Source of the DNA: Zygnema cylindricum
Taxonomy: Eukaryota > Streptophyta > Zygnematophyceae > Zygnematales > Zygnemataceae
DNA: 48,870 bases
Direction of reading: 5' to 3'
Assembly (NCBI GenBank): GCA_037447655.1
Contig: JBBHKE010003159.1
Span: 17,501-66,370, forward strand
The notes beneath the pieces were generated by a model, which saw only the letters and a list, made by a program, of their open reading frames with translations, was not told where the DNA came from and did not search any database. Below, piece after piece: positions 36,218 to 46,799 of this stretch. A program made the translations under genes and the position numbers. Position 1 is the stretch's first letter; every line of letters begins with the position of its first letter.

Positions 36218-36984
36218 GGCCGCCTAGTTCGGCCAGGGATGCACGCAAGCGGATGCTGATGTAACACGTGGCGGATAAAGGCGATTTACAATAGTCTACG
36301 AGGCAGATGACGTAAAAACTGAGCGTAAATTGGATCTGGAAAGAAAAAGATCAAAAGACTCTCTGCATCCCGAGAGACTCTACCATCCTCACCTTTCGCG
36401 GATTCACCTTGATGACCTCGGGAGCGATTCAATGATTATTTTTCTGACTTCAACCTTTTTTTAGTATTTACTTCTGGTTGACGTTAACGGGATTTGAACA
36501 GGGATGCACACAATTTGAACTACGATAGAGAGGTAATCGGTACGTGCTCCGTAGGACTTGCGCCGAATGACGTCAGCAGTGGGGTGTGCAATGTAACCAT
36601 AGTTCTGTGCGCTGTAACAAAAAATTTTATACGGGCTGTACTAAAGAAATAGGTTAAATTCGTGTTTTTCATCGTAAAACCGCCTTCTAATTTTAATTGA
36701 ACATCAACAGAATCAAAGTGGAACATCCAATCCGAGAGCCGATTTCTGCAGATTTTTCTAAAGGATTTTAGGGTATAATAGGGTTAGACGACACGTTTTG
36801 AGCAAATGAACGGACGGAATTCAGTGAATCTTAACAGATTGGCTTCTCTACATAAGATCCATAGTGTTCACGGATTTCACAGATTTCACTGGTGACGTAG
36901 ATATAGCCAATTCTGCAATATTGACAATAAGAAAAGTCTTCATTGCAAAAATTGCGATGGCAAAACCATCTGAGTACAAAAAGT
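36218..36984. promoter_or_regulatory. PRP40 upstream region
   Basis: Holds the presumed PRP40 promoter and 5' leader (minus strand). No convincing TATA box or known element. An in-frame stop lies a few codons above the start, supporting initiation at 36217. Confidence 0.4.
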
Positions 36985-39900
36985 GTAAAACTAAAAAAAA
37001 AAATAGGAGACTACAAGAGTAACAAGAAAGTAATCTACACCTAACAACCGAAACAAAACAGAGCAATACGACCAATAGCAAAGAACCAAAACAAAACAAC
37101 AACAGACTTAGACCGCCGACAAATAAAACTTAGACTAGACAACCCCTAGACAAACTAAGGTCCACAACCTCGGAGATCATGGATGTGAACCGGGTCCCTT
37201 GGTAGAAGATTTGGAAGACCTCGCCGATCCTCAGCTAGTGTGCTACGTCAAAGGAGAGCCACAGCTTGCGCCGGTTGAAGTGCAATTGAGACACGTTGTC
37301 GGTAGAACGCAACTAAAAGACTCGGTGGAGGACTCCTTTGACCTCGGGATTCAAACGTTTTTCGCTCACAATGGTGAAAAAAGCAATCGAAGGAATTGTT
37401 CAAAGATCAAAAAAATTCCACTACAAATGGGACAAACTGGCCGACGGGTCCCAATCAGCATAGTTTCTTACTTTTTGTAGCCGCTGCGTCCCGAGCCGCC
37501 ACACCTGAATGTGAAGCCGCGCGAGATGAAACACGCACCCCAGTCAGATCCGTGAGGACCACATCGCCAAGAGTCCTCCCAACACCATGAAGGAAAACCA
37601 AGTCAAAGCGAGGGCTCTGAGAACCCTTAGATTGGGGTCGAGGTGGAAGTATATTACAAACCTCACGTTCGACAACGTACCCCGCCTTGGCACCAATGGC
37701 GGCAATGGCATCTCACACCAAATCATGTGCGTCGATTTGTCCTCCCCCATGCTAGCAACGAAGCAAATGGATTCTTTCAGCATCAATGGGTTGGTTACAA
37801 ACGAACCAAGCCCCCCCAAAAGCGAAGGGTGAGGCAAACCCAACCGCAAGTGTAGAGCATACGTAAATTAGTCAGACGATAGACGGAGTGTAGAAAAAGT
37901 TAGTGTTGCTTGTAAACAGGCACCAGCCCCAAGCCTAGAACACGACGTAAACGAGCAAGGGCTTGAGAAGAAGGTAGTGCCTTCAAGAGGTTTACAAAAT
38001 CAGCGGCGGCCACTTGATCAGATATGCGTTGTTGAAGTTGGAAGTTAGTGTCGGTCGTGAGAGAATGAAAAGGTGGAACTTGGTTTCAAGCGTTCGGGGG
38101 TAGCAACGCACGAGCGAAAGGGAGAGCTAGGTGAAATGGAAAAACCTGCCTTCCACCTTAGAGACAACTTGCGCCAGAATAGGGACATCATCTGCAATGA
38201 AACGAGAAGTGATGGTAGGAACCACCAAAGCCCAACTACCCAAATAGGCGACTAGCGTAACTTTGGCCACGAGAATCAAACCTAAACCACCGTTGGAAAT
38301 TGGGAGGCTGGCTTGTTAACGAGCGAGTGTCCCCTCCGGACGATCAAATATCCCATGACCAACGAGGTGATGAAGCACACCCAAATTATTTTCGTCAAAA
38401 TCATTAAGGGAAGACATAAAAGAAGTCGTAGGTGGTCAGGTCCGCCCAAGATAGAGAAGGCGTTGAGCAAAACAAAGGATCAAGTTTGAAAACGCCACTT
38501 GTGCGTTCGACAGATCGAGGAGGTCATCGCTATGAGAAAGATCCTCCAACAAAGCATCCTCAACCACGTGGTTGACAAAAGGAATACCACCAATAGGGCA
38601 ACCTAAAGCCTTGATACCCTCATAGTGAGATGCAAGACGAAAATTGTTAAGGAGCGGGCAATCCGACGGCAAACCTCGAGGGCACCAAGCCACACAGTAA
38701 GATGGTTTAATAAAGATCCCGATCAAATGAAATTTGTCAACAAAATGAGAAAAGGCAAAAAAACTATATAGCGCGGACCCACGATATGCGTGTTATCCGC
38801 GAATAAAAGAAATAAGCAACTGAACAGGCTATGGCTGAAGCTCGTAATGCTTAAATATGGGCAAGAGCAAAAACAGGTGCCCCTAAAGGATCACCTTGGC
38901 GAGTGCCGGTTGCGGACTCTAAAGTGGCAACATCACCCAAAACCCCCCAAAAAGAGAGAGTAGCGAGCTAGGTCAAGCATAAAACGATCGAACAAAAGGG
39001 AACAATTGGATGATAGGTGAACGTGGATGTCGTAGTTCTCTAAAAATAGCATTACTGTAATAGGATCTCCTACCTCTTAGAAAATCCCATTACTACAAAC
39101 ATTCCCAACCACACATTCCACACATTGGAAAATACACATCCACATTGGACAACACTCACATAAGGATCAACTTTAAATTAGAAGAAGCTTTTGTCCACAT
39201 AACATTAGCTTGGTCTCTTGCCCTCGTGCCTCAACCCTTCTTATTAAAGTGTTTTCCACTACCCTCCACTCTTAATAATTCTATCTCTTAACTACTAAAA
39301 CACTATTTAGTTAGTAAGAGATTTCCTCCAATTTGGTATTAATCGCTCAGGACCAAGATCAGCCGGAATTTCCACAAACTTTTCCAAAGGAAAAGATGTC
39401 TACTCTCCTCTTACACTTCACTATTTATCCATCATCGCCATGGACTCGCTTGGCCAAAGTCAACGTTCCGTTTTAACAAGCTTTTACCTGGGCCATCATT
39501 CATCAGCAAAGACTCAGACTGACCAATGCAAAAACGTGCGAAGTCTCTTACTAACTACTTAGCACTTTATTAACCAATCAAACGTTACGTTTCACTACGT
39601 AACATTTACGTGCAAAAGTGCGCGCCAAACGAAACGCGACTTCGCACGATCGTGCGTAAGAAATTTCGCACGCGAAACTTCCAACGAAATTCCCTTAAGT
39701 AAAAGTGACGTTTCATACTAAAATTTGTACGAAACGAACCACCGTGCATAGTAAACGTTTCGTTAGAACTTTATGAAACGTACACGCGTAATTTCGGTAC
39801 TAATTTGACCCTTAACCCGTTTCAATGATACCCACTTGTTATTAAGACCCCACGCTATCACCTAAATACACCCATTGCTGTAACTTTTAAAATAGAACTC

Positions 39901-40490
39901 CAAATAGCGTGATTCTTTCGCGGACGTCTACCAAATTTAGTACTCTATAATCATAATACCTAAATACTCCTTTATAAACAAGTTCGATCCGCTATTGCTG
40001 TTAGAATTACAATCAATTTTATTGAAGGCGTTAGCCACATCCGCTTAAAAGACCACCAAATCCAAATGCCGATCCAAAACATTTTGCAAGCCATGGATAA
40101 CCGCCTCGCAACCCTTTTTTGTAGCAACACCAAATTGATGCGGCGAAAAATGGTCTTGAAACGCTTTTTGGATGCAAATAGCAGGAGCCACCAAGCGGTA
40201 CAAAACTTCACCAGTGGCGATTTGACGAATCCCCCCAACAGGCTTAAAAACTTCCACAAGTCGAGCAGTAGAAAGAAGCGGGACTACACTATGGGGAATT
40301 TGACCAGGAGCCATCTCAGAGGCTACCTTAAAAAAGGGGTCGAATCCTTGGGATGGGGTCTCAAGGGGAAAGATATCACAAGGTAATTCATAGACCATCC
40401 CGAAGGGACTGTCGACCAAAATATTGACACTGAAAACAATATAATTTTTGACATACGCAATTCGGTGCAGAAATTCTACAAGTTTCATAA
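36985..40490 (-). pseudogene. Non-LTR retrotransposon (LINE) relic, 5'-truncated, reverse transcriptase broken
   Basis: Minus-strand translation in several frames gives reverse transcriptase in order. From 40400: SEMAPGQIPHSVVPLLSTAR, VEVFKPVGGIRQIATGEVLY, FSPHQFGVATKKGCEAVIHG, then ADVANAFN (near 40030, after an in-frame stop). After an insertion come NAIFRELRHPRSPI and LFPFVRSFYA (about 39048-38980), ATLESATGTRQGDPLGAPVF (about 38930-38870) and the catalytic box as FADN at 38803-38792 (normally Y/F-A-D-D). Then follow KALGCPIGG (about 38610), GGLGL...VAYLGSWAL (about 38290-38230) and a CCHC-like C-x5-GED-THMIWC (about 37750). Stops and frameshifts abound; no endonuclease domain is seen. The 5' truncation and loss of the second catalytic Asp mark it as dead. 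Confidence 0.85.
39056..40011. mobile_element. About 0.94-kb insertion within the LINE, type unresolved
   Basis: LINE coding stops near 40015 (ADVANAFNKID) and resumes near 39050 (NAIFREL). About 940 bases of non-coding DNA lie between motifs that should be only a few codons apart. Two readings of the ends are possible. One is an 8-bp near-duplication ATTACTGT (39051-39058) / ATTGCTGT (39994-40001), as for a hAT insertion. The other is TGTAAT (39056) ... ATTACA (ending 40011), as for a solo LTR. The interior is rich in CGTTTCG/CGAAACG words (39580-39780). No ORF. Confidence 0.6.
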
Positions 40491-40875
40491 ACAAAATATT
40501 GTGTTTAAGTTTAGAGTTATTTTCACAATGCTTTTATGCTATTTTTTGTTTTTTTAGGTTCTAAGTACGTGATCGTACATATTCTGTGCGTGATATGTAA
40601 AAAAAAGAGTAAGTTTCAAAACCGAATAATGGAAATATAGGTCGCTGTACAAAATTTCGGGTGTGAGACAGATAAAGACAAAACCTCAAGATTTAAATAG
40701 ATTGTTTTCCGTGAACCTTATCGTTAATCTGGGTGGTTGAAAGCATGCCGGAGCATGTTTGGTAAGCTTGTAAGTGTGATAGTTTTTGCAAGTCATGCCA
40801 CGTTTCATTTTCTAAAAATAAACCCTTTAAATAAATATTATTATTTTGAAAGGTCGATTAATCGTTTGTATTTCC

Positions 40876-40990
40876 TAGTGTTGTGTATCGAGTTAAAGCT
40901 TATCGCGAGAAAATCGATGTTATATATATCGAGTATCGAAAGGTTAGAGGGCTCTATATATCTCGCTGGACCACCAAAAAATATCGAGGT
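40876..40990. mobile_element. Relic of the 25448-26065 hAT-type family
   Basis: TAGTGTTGTGTATCGAG followed by TATCGCGAGAAAATCGAT and TATATCGAGTATCG reproduces the left end of the 618-bp element with about 25% divergence. The right end is missing. It shows that the family is dispersed and older than the insertion in PRP40. Confidence 0.6.
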
Positions 40991-41980
40991 GTATTCGTGG
41001 GAGGTGTGTGTACGAAAATATTGCTTTGATTACTTTTAGTTTGATTTTTTGTTTGTTCGTTTTTTACATAGTCATTTATGTAAAGCACTAAAAATGAATA
41101 AGTCCACACTATAACTAAGGAGGTAACTATATTTTAAAAATCTCTTATTGATTATTTCTTTGAAACTCTTCATATTACTCGTAGAACTATCTTAATTTTC
41201 TTCATTATTATTAAGTTTTATGTCTTAAGTTATAAACGAATAAAATCTAGAGTTTATTTTTGGTTTAAATTATGTTGTCAGTCACTTATTTCACGGGAGC
41301 CCCTTTCCTTTATTTTTTCTGTATTTGCTCAAATATTATTTCGTTTTTAACCCTCACTTTCAGCGTCATTTAAATCTTTAAAATTGTAGAACCACCAATA
41401 AGCGTGAAATCTTGTAGAGAAAAAAAATTGTCGTTTTTCTCCTTTATTATTTTTTGTAACTTTTTCTAATTTGTTTTTCCTCTTTAACCTTTCACTTTTC
41501 TTTTGTTCCTCTCTTTTTGTCTATTTTTTCATCTTACCTGTGGTTTTAAAGAAGTAAGAAAACATGAGAGGAAGAAAGAAAAAGTGACCTAGTGTGCACT
41601 GATAGTAGAATGTGAAATCTCAATGGAAGACTCGCTATAAATGTACAGGTGGAAAAGTGGACAAGGAGAATTGTTGTGTTCGCTTTTGCGACCTTTTTGT
41701 AATTGGAAGGGTTAACATGATTGTACTACCACTGTGTTCGAAATGATCGTCGTTGCATAAAAAATGATCGTCGTTGCCTAGAAGGGTTTGAACTTCTTTT
41801 AGACTGATGGAAAACATTTTGCTATGTAGACGCTAATAGTTTGGCAGTATATTTTTTAAATGTGGTTTAGTCTACTAAGTCTTTCAGGTGAACTGATTTT
41901 TTTTATTTCTGAGTATTAATGTTTATGGTGGTAGTCTCACTGTGGAGGTACATAGTGTGGAGACACGTAGCATCACTTGG
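40991..41980. other. AT-rich stretch without recognised content
   Basis: No gene or element identified. T-rich and A-rich runs only. Confidence 0.4.
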
Positions 41981-42117
41981 AGAGACATAGCAGACAAGAA
42001 TTTATGTCTGCACGAAAATAGACAACATTTGCAGAGACATAGCAGACAAGAATCGACAACATTTGTAGAGACATAACAAAAACAATAATTTTTGTCTGCA
42101 TGAATTTAAACAACATT
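41981..42117. repeat. Diverged tandem repeat just upstream of the LTR element
   Basis: Three copies of an AGAGACATAGCAGACAAGAA word (41981, about 42033 and about 42067, the last diverged), alternating with TTATGTCTGC and GACAACATTTG words. Confidence 0.65.
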
Positions 42118-42221
42118 GATTCACTCATATAATGAAGATGAGGTATATACTTTGATTGTCCAAGTTGTCGAAGAGAAAAAAAAAACATACGTTATCTTTA
42201 GTTAGCCGACAATGCAAAATG

Positions 42222-43139
42222 TGTTGTTTTTGAAATGTTAGTTTCGTACTTACGCCACATTTTGTGCGCACGCGACGGTTCGTGCGTAGATTATTACCAG
42301 AAATATTGTGGTGGTACAAATGGAGGTTCGAATGGATTTGTGGATTGGGGGAGTAATTGTACAATTGAAGTTAAAGGATTGTATTTTGATAATGTGGTAT
42401 CAAGTGGACCGTACGTATGTGATGTCGGTTCATGACGTGGTTTCATCCTCAAGTGACTAATCAAGTTGATACTCATTACGCGAATTTTACGGAAGCGTCG
42501 ATGTAAATATTTGGTTGAACATTGATGTGTCTTTTTGTGAATTAATTATTAGTGTAGATTTACTCACTTTGACATACCTTGAAGTATTCATGTATACCGA
42601 CATTAATAGAGGTAGCTGGTAGATAGCGTACCGCTGATATGCCTCCGTACACTCAGCAGTAAGCTCTTGTATACATTTGTAGGACTTCGTCATTTTAGGA
42701 CATAGGAACTTTTTGGACCAAAAACTGTTTATGGTTATTTTTGGTAATTTTATCTGAGGATTACTCTCAGATCTGATAGCGGAACTATCTGAAATTCTGC
42801 ATGTTTGTTCCTATTTATATTTTTAATATTGTCACAGATTTTCAGGTCTATGGTGTGCCTGGTCTGTGTTTTACTTCATTGTGAAGTTAGCCTGTCTGAT
42901 CAAAGTTCTGGCAGACTGTTTTTCTGCAACTTTGACTAGATGATGTGATCAATCTGTTTATTATTTTTGTCTGAAACTTTGTGAGGTCATTTTATATCCT
43001 AGATAATATCTGTAAATGTAGTTTCAGCTTGTTTTGTTAATTCTGTTGAATTCTGTGTGTATCCAAAGTACGCTGTTTTTAGGGTAGTCTGTGGTGCTTC
43101 CTAGGGTGAATCCATGGCTAGAAATGGCTATGGACAACA
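42222..43139 (+). repeat. 5' LTR
   Basis: 918 bp, starts TGTTG and ends CAACA. The gag ATG at 43114 lies inside its last 26 bases. It must contain the promoter; I could not place a TATA box with confidence. Confidence 0.95.
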
Positions 43140-44381
43140 GGTTATGGGCCCACGCCCATGGCTACCCATATTGGATGAATCGCACTTACCCATATTTGAT
43201 GGAACTGAATATTATTGTGGGAGGAGTATTATTGAGAGATACTTCAAGTTGAGGGAGCTTATGGATGTGGTGGATGGGACATGTGTCGAAACGTTGGCTG
43301 AATCGGAGGAGAAAAACCTGGAGTGCTTGAGGATTATCAAGCTATCTATGAATAAGGAATTTTTAATGATGTACCTTGATGTGAAGAGTGCAGCTGAATT
43401 GTGGAAGTGTTTAGAATGCACTTATCAAAAGACTTATGTGTATCATTGGATGATTAGTGCTACAAAAATATTTGAATATAAATATGTTGGAGGTAGCATG
43501 TTGAAATATTGCCTTAGTTTGCAAAGATTGTTTGCAGAAAATGATATTGCAGGAGGAAACTTTACAAATGTTCAAAAGGTTCTCTTGTTAATGAAAGGAT
43601 TACCTAAAGATATAGGTGTGCTTTAGATAGATTAAAACAAGTTGATAAAAAGGATTGGAGCTTACCTTTAGCAATCAGATTTGTTTTAGATGAAGAAGAT
43701 GATAAAGAGGCTTTAAAGAATAGGGGGAATTTTCAGGGTGTGAGATCACAATTTCAGAAAAATAGGAAAAATGGTAAATCAGAAAATTGTTTTTATTGTA
43801 ATGATTTAGGACATACTTTTAGAGTATGTCCACTTTATAAAAGTGCATGTGTCACAGGAAATTTTTGAAATGGATGGGATGACTATCGGGTTCTACCCCC
43901 TACACGAAAGGCTACACTTCACGTTGATGAATTTGTATACTTGCCGACTGTTATTTTTCTAAATATGGAAAATGAGGAAGGAAGGGAAACATGTGCTGTC
44001 ACCGAAAATGGAGTGGAGAATGAGGTGACAGAAAAGGATTTGGTTTTTGTCAATTTTTCCGATGACAGATTGGTGAGTGATAAAGATTTACAGGAGGAAG
44101 AGGTTAATGTAGTGAGGATAGCTGGAGAGAGTGAAGGTCAATTAGAAAAAAATAATTTGCATGAAGAGATTACTGTACTTAAAGAGGGAAAGAGAAAAAG
44201 TGTTCAAAAAATTGAAGTAGGAGAGGAAGTTTATATTATTGGAAAAGAAAACAAAAGTTCAAAAATTGAGAAAATACCAAAATTTATTAAGAAAACAAAG
44301 AAAATAGGTAGAAGTAAAAAGATAATCCGTAGAAGAAAACATGTTCAGAAAATGGTCAAAAGAAAGCATCGTGGAAAATAA
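43114..44381 (+). CDS. gag: Gag (UBN2-type, CCHC zinc knuckle), interrupted by one frameshift and one stop
   Basis: 43114-43626 encodes 170 aa: LPIFDGTEYYCGRS, RYFKLRELMDVVDG, AAELWKCLECTYQK and LLLMKGLPKD are the landmarks of the Copia-type Gag (UBN2/DUF4219) fold. A one-base loss around 43618 moves the continuation (ALDRLKQVDKKDW) into the next frame, 43608-43868. That stretch carries the knuckle C-F-Y-C-NDLG-H-TFRV-C at 43788-43829. A TGA at 43866-43868 interrupts the same frame, which then stays open to 44381. It gives an acidic stretch and then a very basic tail (KKTKKIGRSKKIIRRRKHVQ), perhaps for RNA or nuclear binding. The ATG lies in the LTR and the primer site is read as coding. Gag forms the particle that packages element RNA. 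Confidence 0.85.
43140..43153 (+). promoter_or_regulatory. Primer-binding site matching the anticodon loop of initiator tRNA-Met
   Basis: GGTTATGGGCCCAC directly follows the LTR. From memory of eukaryotic and plant initiator tRNA-Met, it is complementary to GTGGGCCCATAACC of the anticodon arm (CAU in the middle), not to the 3' acceptor end used by most plant Copia elements (TGGTATCAGAGC). Drosophila copia uses this half-tRNA type of priming. The site is also translated, as part of gag. Confidence 0.8.
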
Positions 44382-44693
44382 TTTTAGGGAAAGTAATTAT
44401 CTTTTACATTTAATAATTTTTTGACGAATTTCTGATTTAAAACTTTGAATTTTGAAATTGTGTGAGAAGGAAAATTTTTACTTTGAAGACCTAGAAAGAG
44501 GTAGTGGAAGCAATGGTGTGTTTAGGAAGGAAGGATTTTGGAAGACATGGCAGCAGGCAGTTGGAGCAGTGGCGACGTCGGAAGCAGTGGCGATGTTAGC
44601 GGAAGCAGTGGTGATATTTGAACGAAAGGTACAGTTTCATTTGACACGCGGCATACTTTATTATGGGTGCACGAAACTAAAATTTCGGGGGAG
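44382..44693 (+). other. Untranslated 3' internal region and polypurine tract of the LTR element
   Basis: Includes repeated GCAGTGGCGATGTTAGCGGA-like words (44545-44615). The polypurine tract CGGGGGAG at 44686-44693 directly abuts the 3' LTR, where plus-strand synthesis would be primed. Confidence 0.7.
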
Positions 44694-45611
44694 TGTTGTT
44701 TTTGAAATGTTAGTTTCGTACTTACGCCACATTTTGTGCGCACGCGACGGTTCGTGCGTAGATTATTACCAGAAATATTGTGGTGGTACAAATGGAGGTT
44801 CGAATGGATTTGTGGATTGGGGGAGTAATTGTACAATTGAAGTTAAAGGATTGTATTTTGATAATGTGGTATCAAGTGGACCGTACGTATGTGATGTCGG
44901 TTCATGACGTGGTTTCATCCTCAAGTGACTAATCAAGTTGATACTCATTACGCGAATTTTACGGAAGCGTCGATGTAAATATTTGGTTGAACATTGATGT
45001 GTCTTTTTGTGAATTAATTATTAGTGTAGATTTACTCACTTTGACATACCTTGAAGTATTCATGTATACCGACATTAATAGAGGTAGCTGGTAGATAGCG
45101 TACCGCTGATATGCCTCCGTACACTCAGCAGTAAGCTCTTGTATACATTTGTAGGACTTCGTCATTTTAGGACATAGGAACTTTTTGGACCAAAAACTGT
45201 TTATGGTTATTTTTGGTAATTTTATCTGAGGATTACTCTCAGATCTGATAGCGGAACTATCTGAAATTCTGCATGTTTGTTCCTATTTATATTTTTAATA
45301 TTGTCACAGATTTTCAGGTCTATGGTGTGCCTGGTCTGTGTTTTACTTCATTGTGAAGTTAGCCTGTCTGATCAAAGTTCTGGCAGACTGTTTTTCTGCA
45401 ACTTTGACTAGATGATGTGATCAATCTGTTTATTATTTTTGTCTGAAACTTTGTGAGGTCATTTTATATCCTAGATAATATCTGTAAATGTAGTTTCAGC
45501 TTGTTTTGTTAATTCTGTTGAATTCTGTGTGTATCCAAAGTACGCTGTTTTTAGGGTAGTCTGTGGTGCTTCCTAGGGTGAATCCATGGCTAGAAATGGC
45601 TATGGACAACA
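44694..45611 (+). repeat. 3' LTR
   Basis: The same 918 bp as the 5' LTR, followed by the target duplication AAATG. Confidence 0.95.
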
Positions 45612-45616
45612 AAATG

Positions 45617-46000
45617 TCATAAGAATTTAGTTCTTAATGTAAATGTACTTTGATACATGACAAAAAAATATTACTATAACTTGTCTTTTGTCATTTGTGT
45701 TTTTTTTTCTTATGTATTGTTGGCATTCGCAATTTATATGAAATATATAATTAGGCTTTGATATCCAATGGACTAATTTCAATCTCATTTTCTTTAACCT
45801 AACAATACGTGATCACAAAAAAAGGAGATGAATTGGGATTGTAACATAGACAAATATACTTTATAACTAAGTTTTTATGTGTCAAAAGTCAGCGTTTACT
45901 TTTATAGTTATCAATATTTTACGGCAATGTTATAGATATAAAAATTGATGTTCACATTACAATGGATACTTGGTACGAGCATAAACAAACGAATAGAGAG
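45617..46000. other. AT-rich stretch, nothing recognised
   Basis: No gene, TIR or LTR signal seen; it is the right flank of the LTR element insertion. Confidence 0.4.
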
Positions 46001-46465
46001 TACCACTAATCGTCAATAAAATCAACATTGGCATTTCACATGAACATCTCTAAAAGGGTAGTACGAAGATGTCAAATAAAATGTGATGAAGACGCGGTCT
46101 AACCATTGATTCACAAAATGTGAATATGTAAGGGACATATTACAAAGCAACAGATATAACCTATAAAATATCATAAACTTCTTTATGAATAAGTATGAAC
46201 AACAATAAAACCAATATTTTGCTGTATAATAGAAACTACCACTCATTGTCAATAAAATCAATATAGGCATATCACACGAACATCTTCAAAGGGGTAGTAC
46301 ACAAATGTAAAATAAAATGTGATGAAGACGAGGTCTAATCATTGATTTACAAAATGTGAACATGTAAGGGACACATTACATGGCAACAAATATAAGCTAT
46401 AAAATATCATAAACATCTTTATGAATAAATATAAACGACGGTAAAACCAATATTTTTCTGTATAC
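46001..46465. repeat. Two-copy tandem repeat, 236-bp unit
   Basis: TACCACTAATCGTCAATAAA at 46001 recurs as TACCACTCATTGTCAATAAA at 46237, with the same order of words after it (AAAATGTGATGAAGACG, ATTGATTYACAAAATGTGAA, TAAAATATCATAAAC, AAAACCAATATTT). The copies are roughly 85-90% alike by eye. It may be part of a longer satellite. Confidence 0.88.
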
Positions 46466-46799
46466 GCTACCATTTTTATGTGTCATAAGAAAAAAAAAAG
46501 GATGAAAACTTATAAATTATGACTATTATAAAAAACTCCGTGATAACAAACAATATATTCATCCAAGAAAAAAATAGATGTAATCCAATACGACGAAGAT
46601 GTTTCACCTCGTGCAAACATTCGTGTTGATTTGAACAAGAGAAAATTAAATCAATAGGGAAAAAAAATTAGAAGAAATCAATTGAAACCGAAAAGTAGTT
46701 TCACAAATAAAATTAAATTGAGAAAAAAACTTACTACCTAAGGAGTTAATGCAACATATTTTTCACTCATACCTTAGTAATATCACGGCTAATGAGGTG

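Larger units (their letters stand above)
42222..45611 (+). mobile_element. Complete gag-only LTR retrotransposon, 3390 bp (TR-GAG-like, Copia-type)
   Basis: Two LTRs of 918 bp (42222-43139 and 44694-45611) at an exact offset of 2472, with no difference found by eye. Termini are TGTTG...CAACA. A perfect 5-bp target duplication AAATG flanks it at 42217-42221 and 45612-45616. The internal region is only 1554 bp and encodes a Gag with a zinc knuckle but no protease, integrase or reverse transcriptase. It must be mobilised in trans by an autonomous Copia element. Identical LTRs mean a very recent insertion. Confidence 0.95.

Noticed and set aside
43600-43630. Programmed frameshift in gag
   Set aside because: No slippery heptamer in the overlap, and the CTT-TAG site does not lead into an open +1 frame; a one-base deletion is simpler.
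44452-44907. ORF of 151 codons at the 3' end of the LTR element
   Set aside because: It crosses from the internal region into the LTR without any recognisable domain and half of it is LTR sequence.
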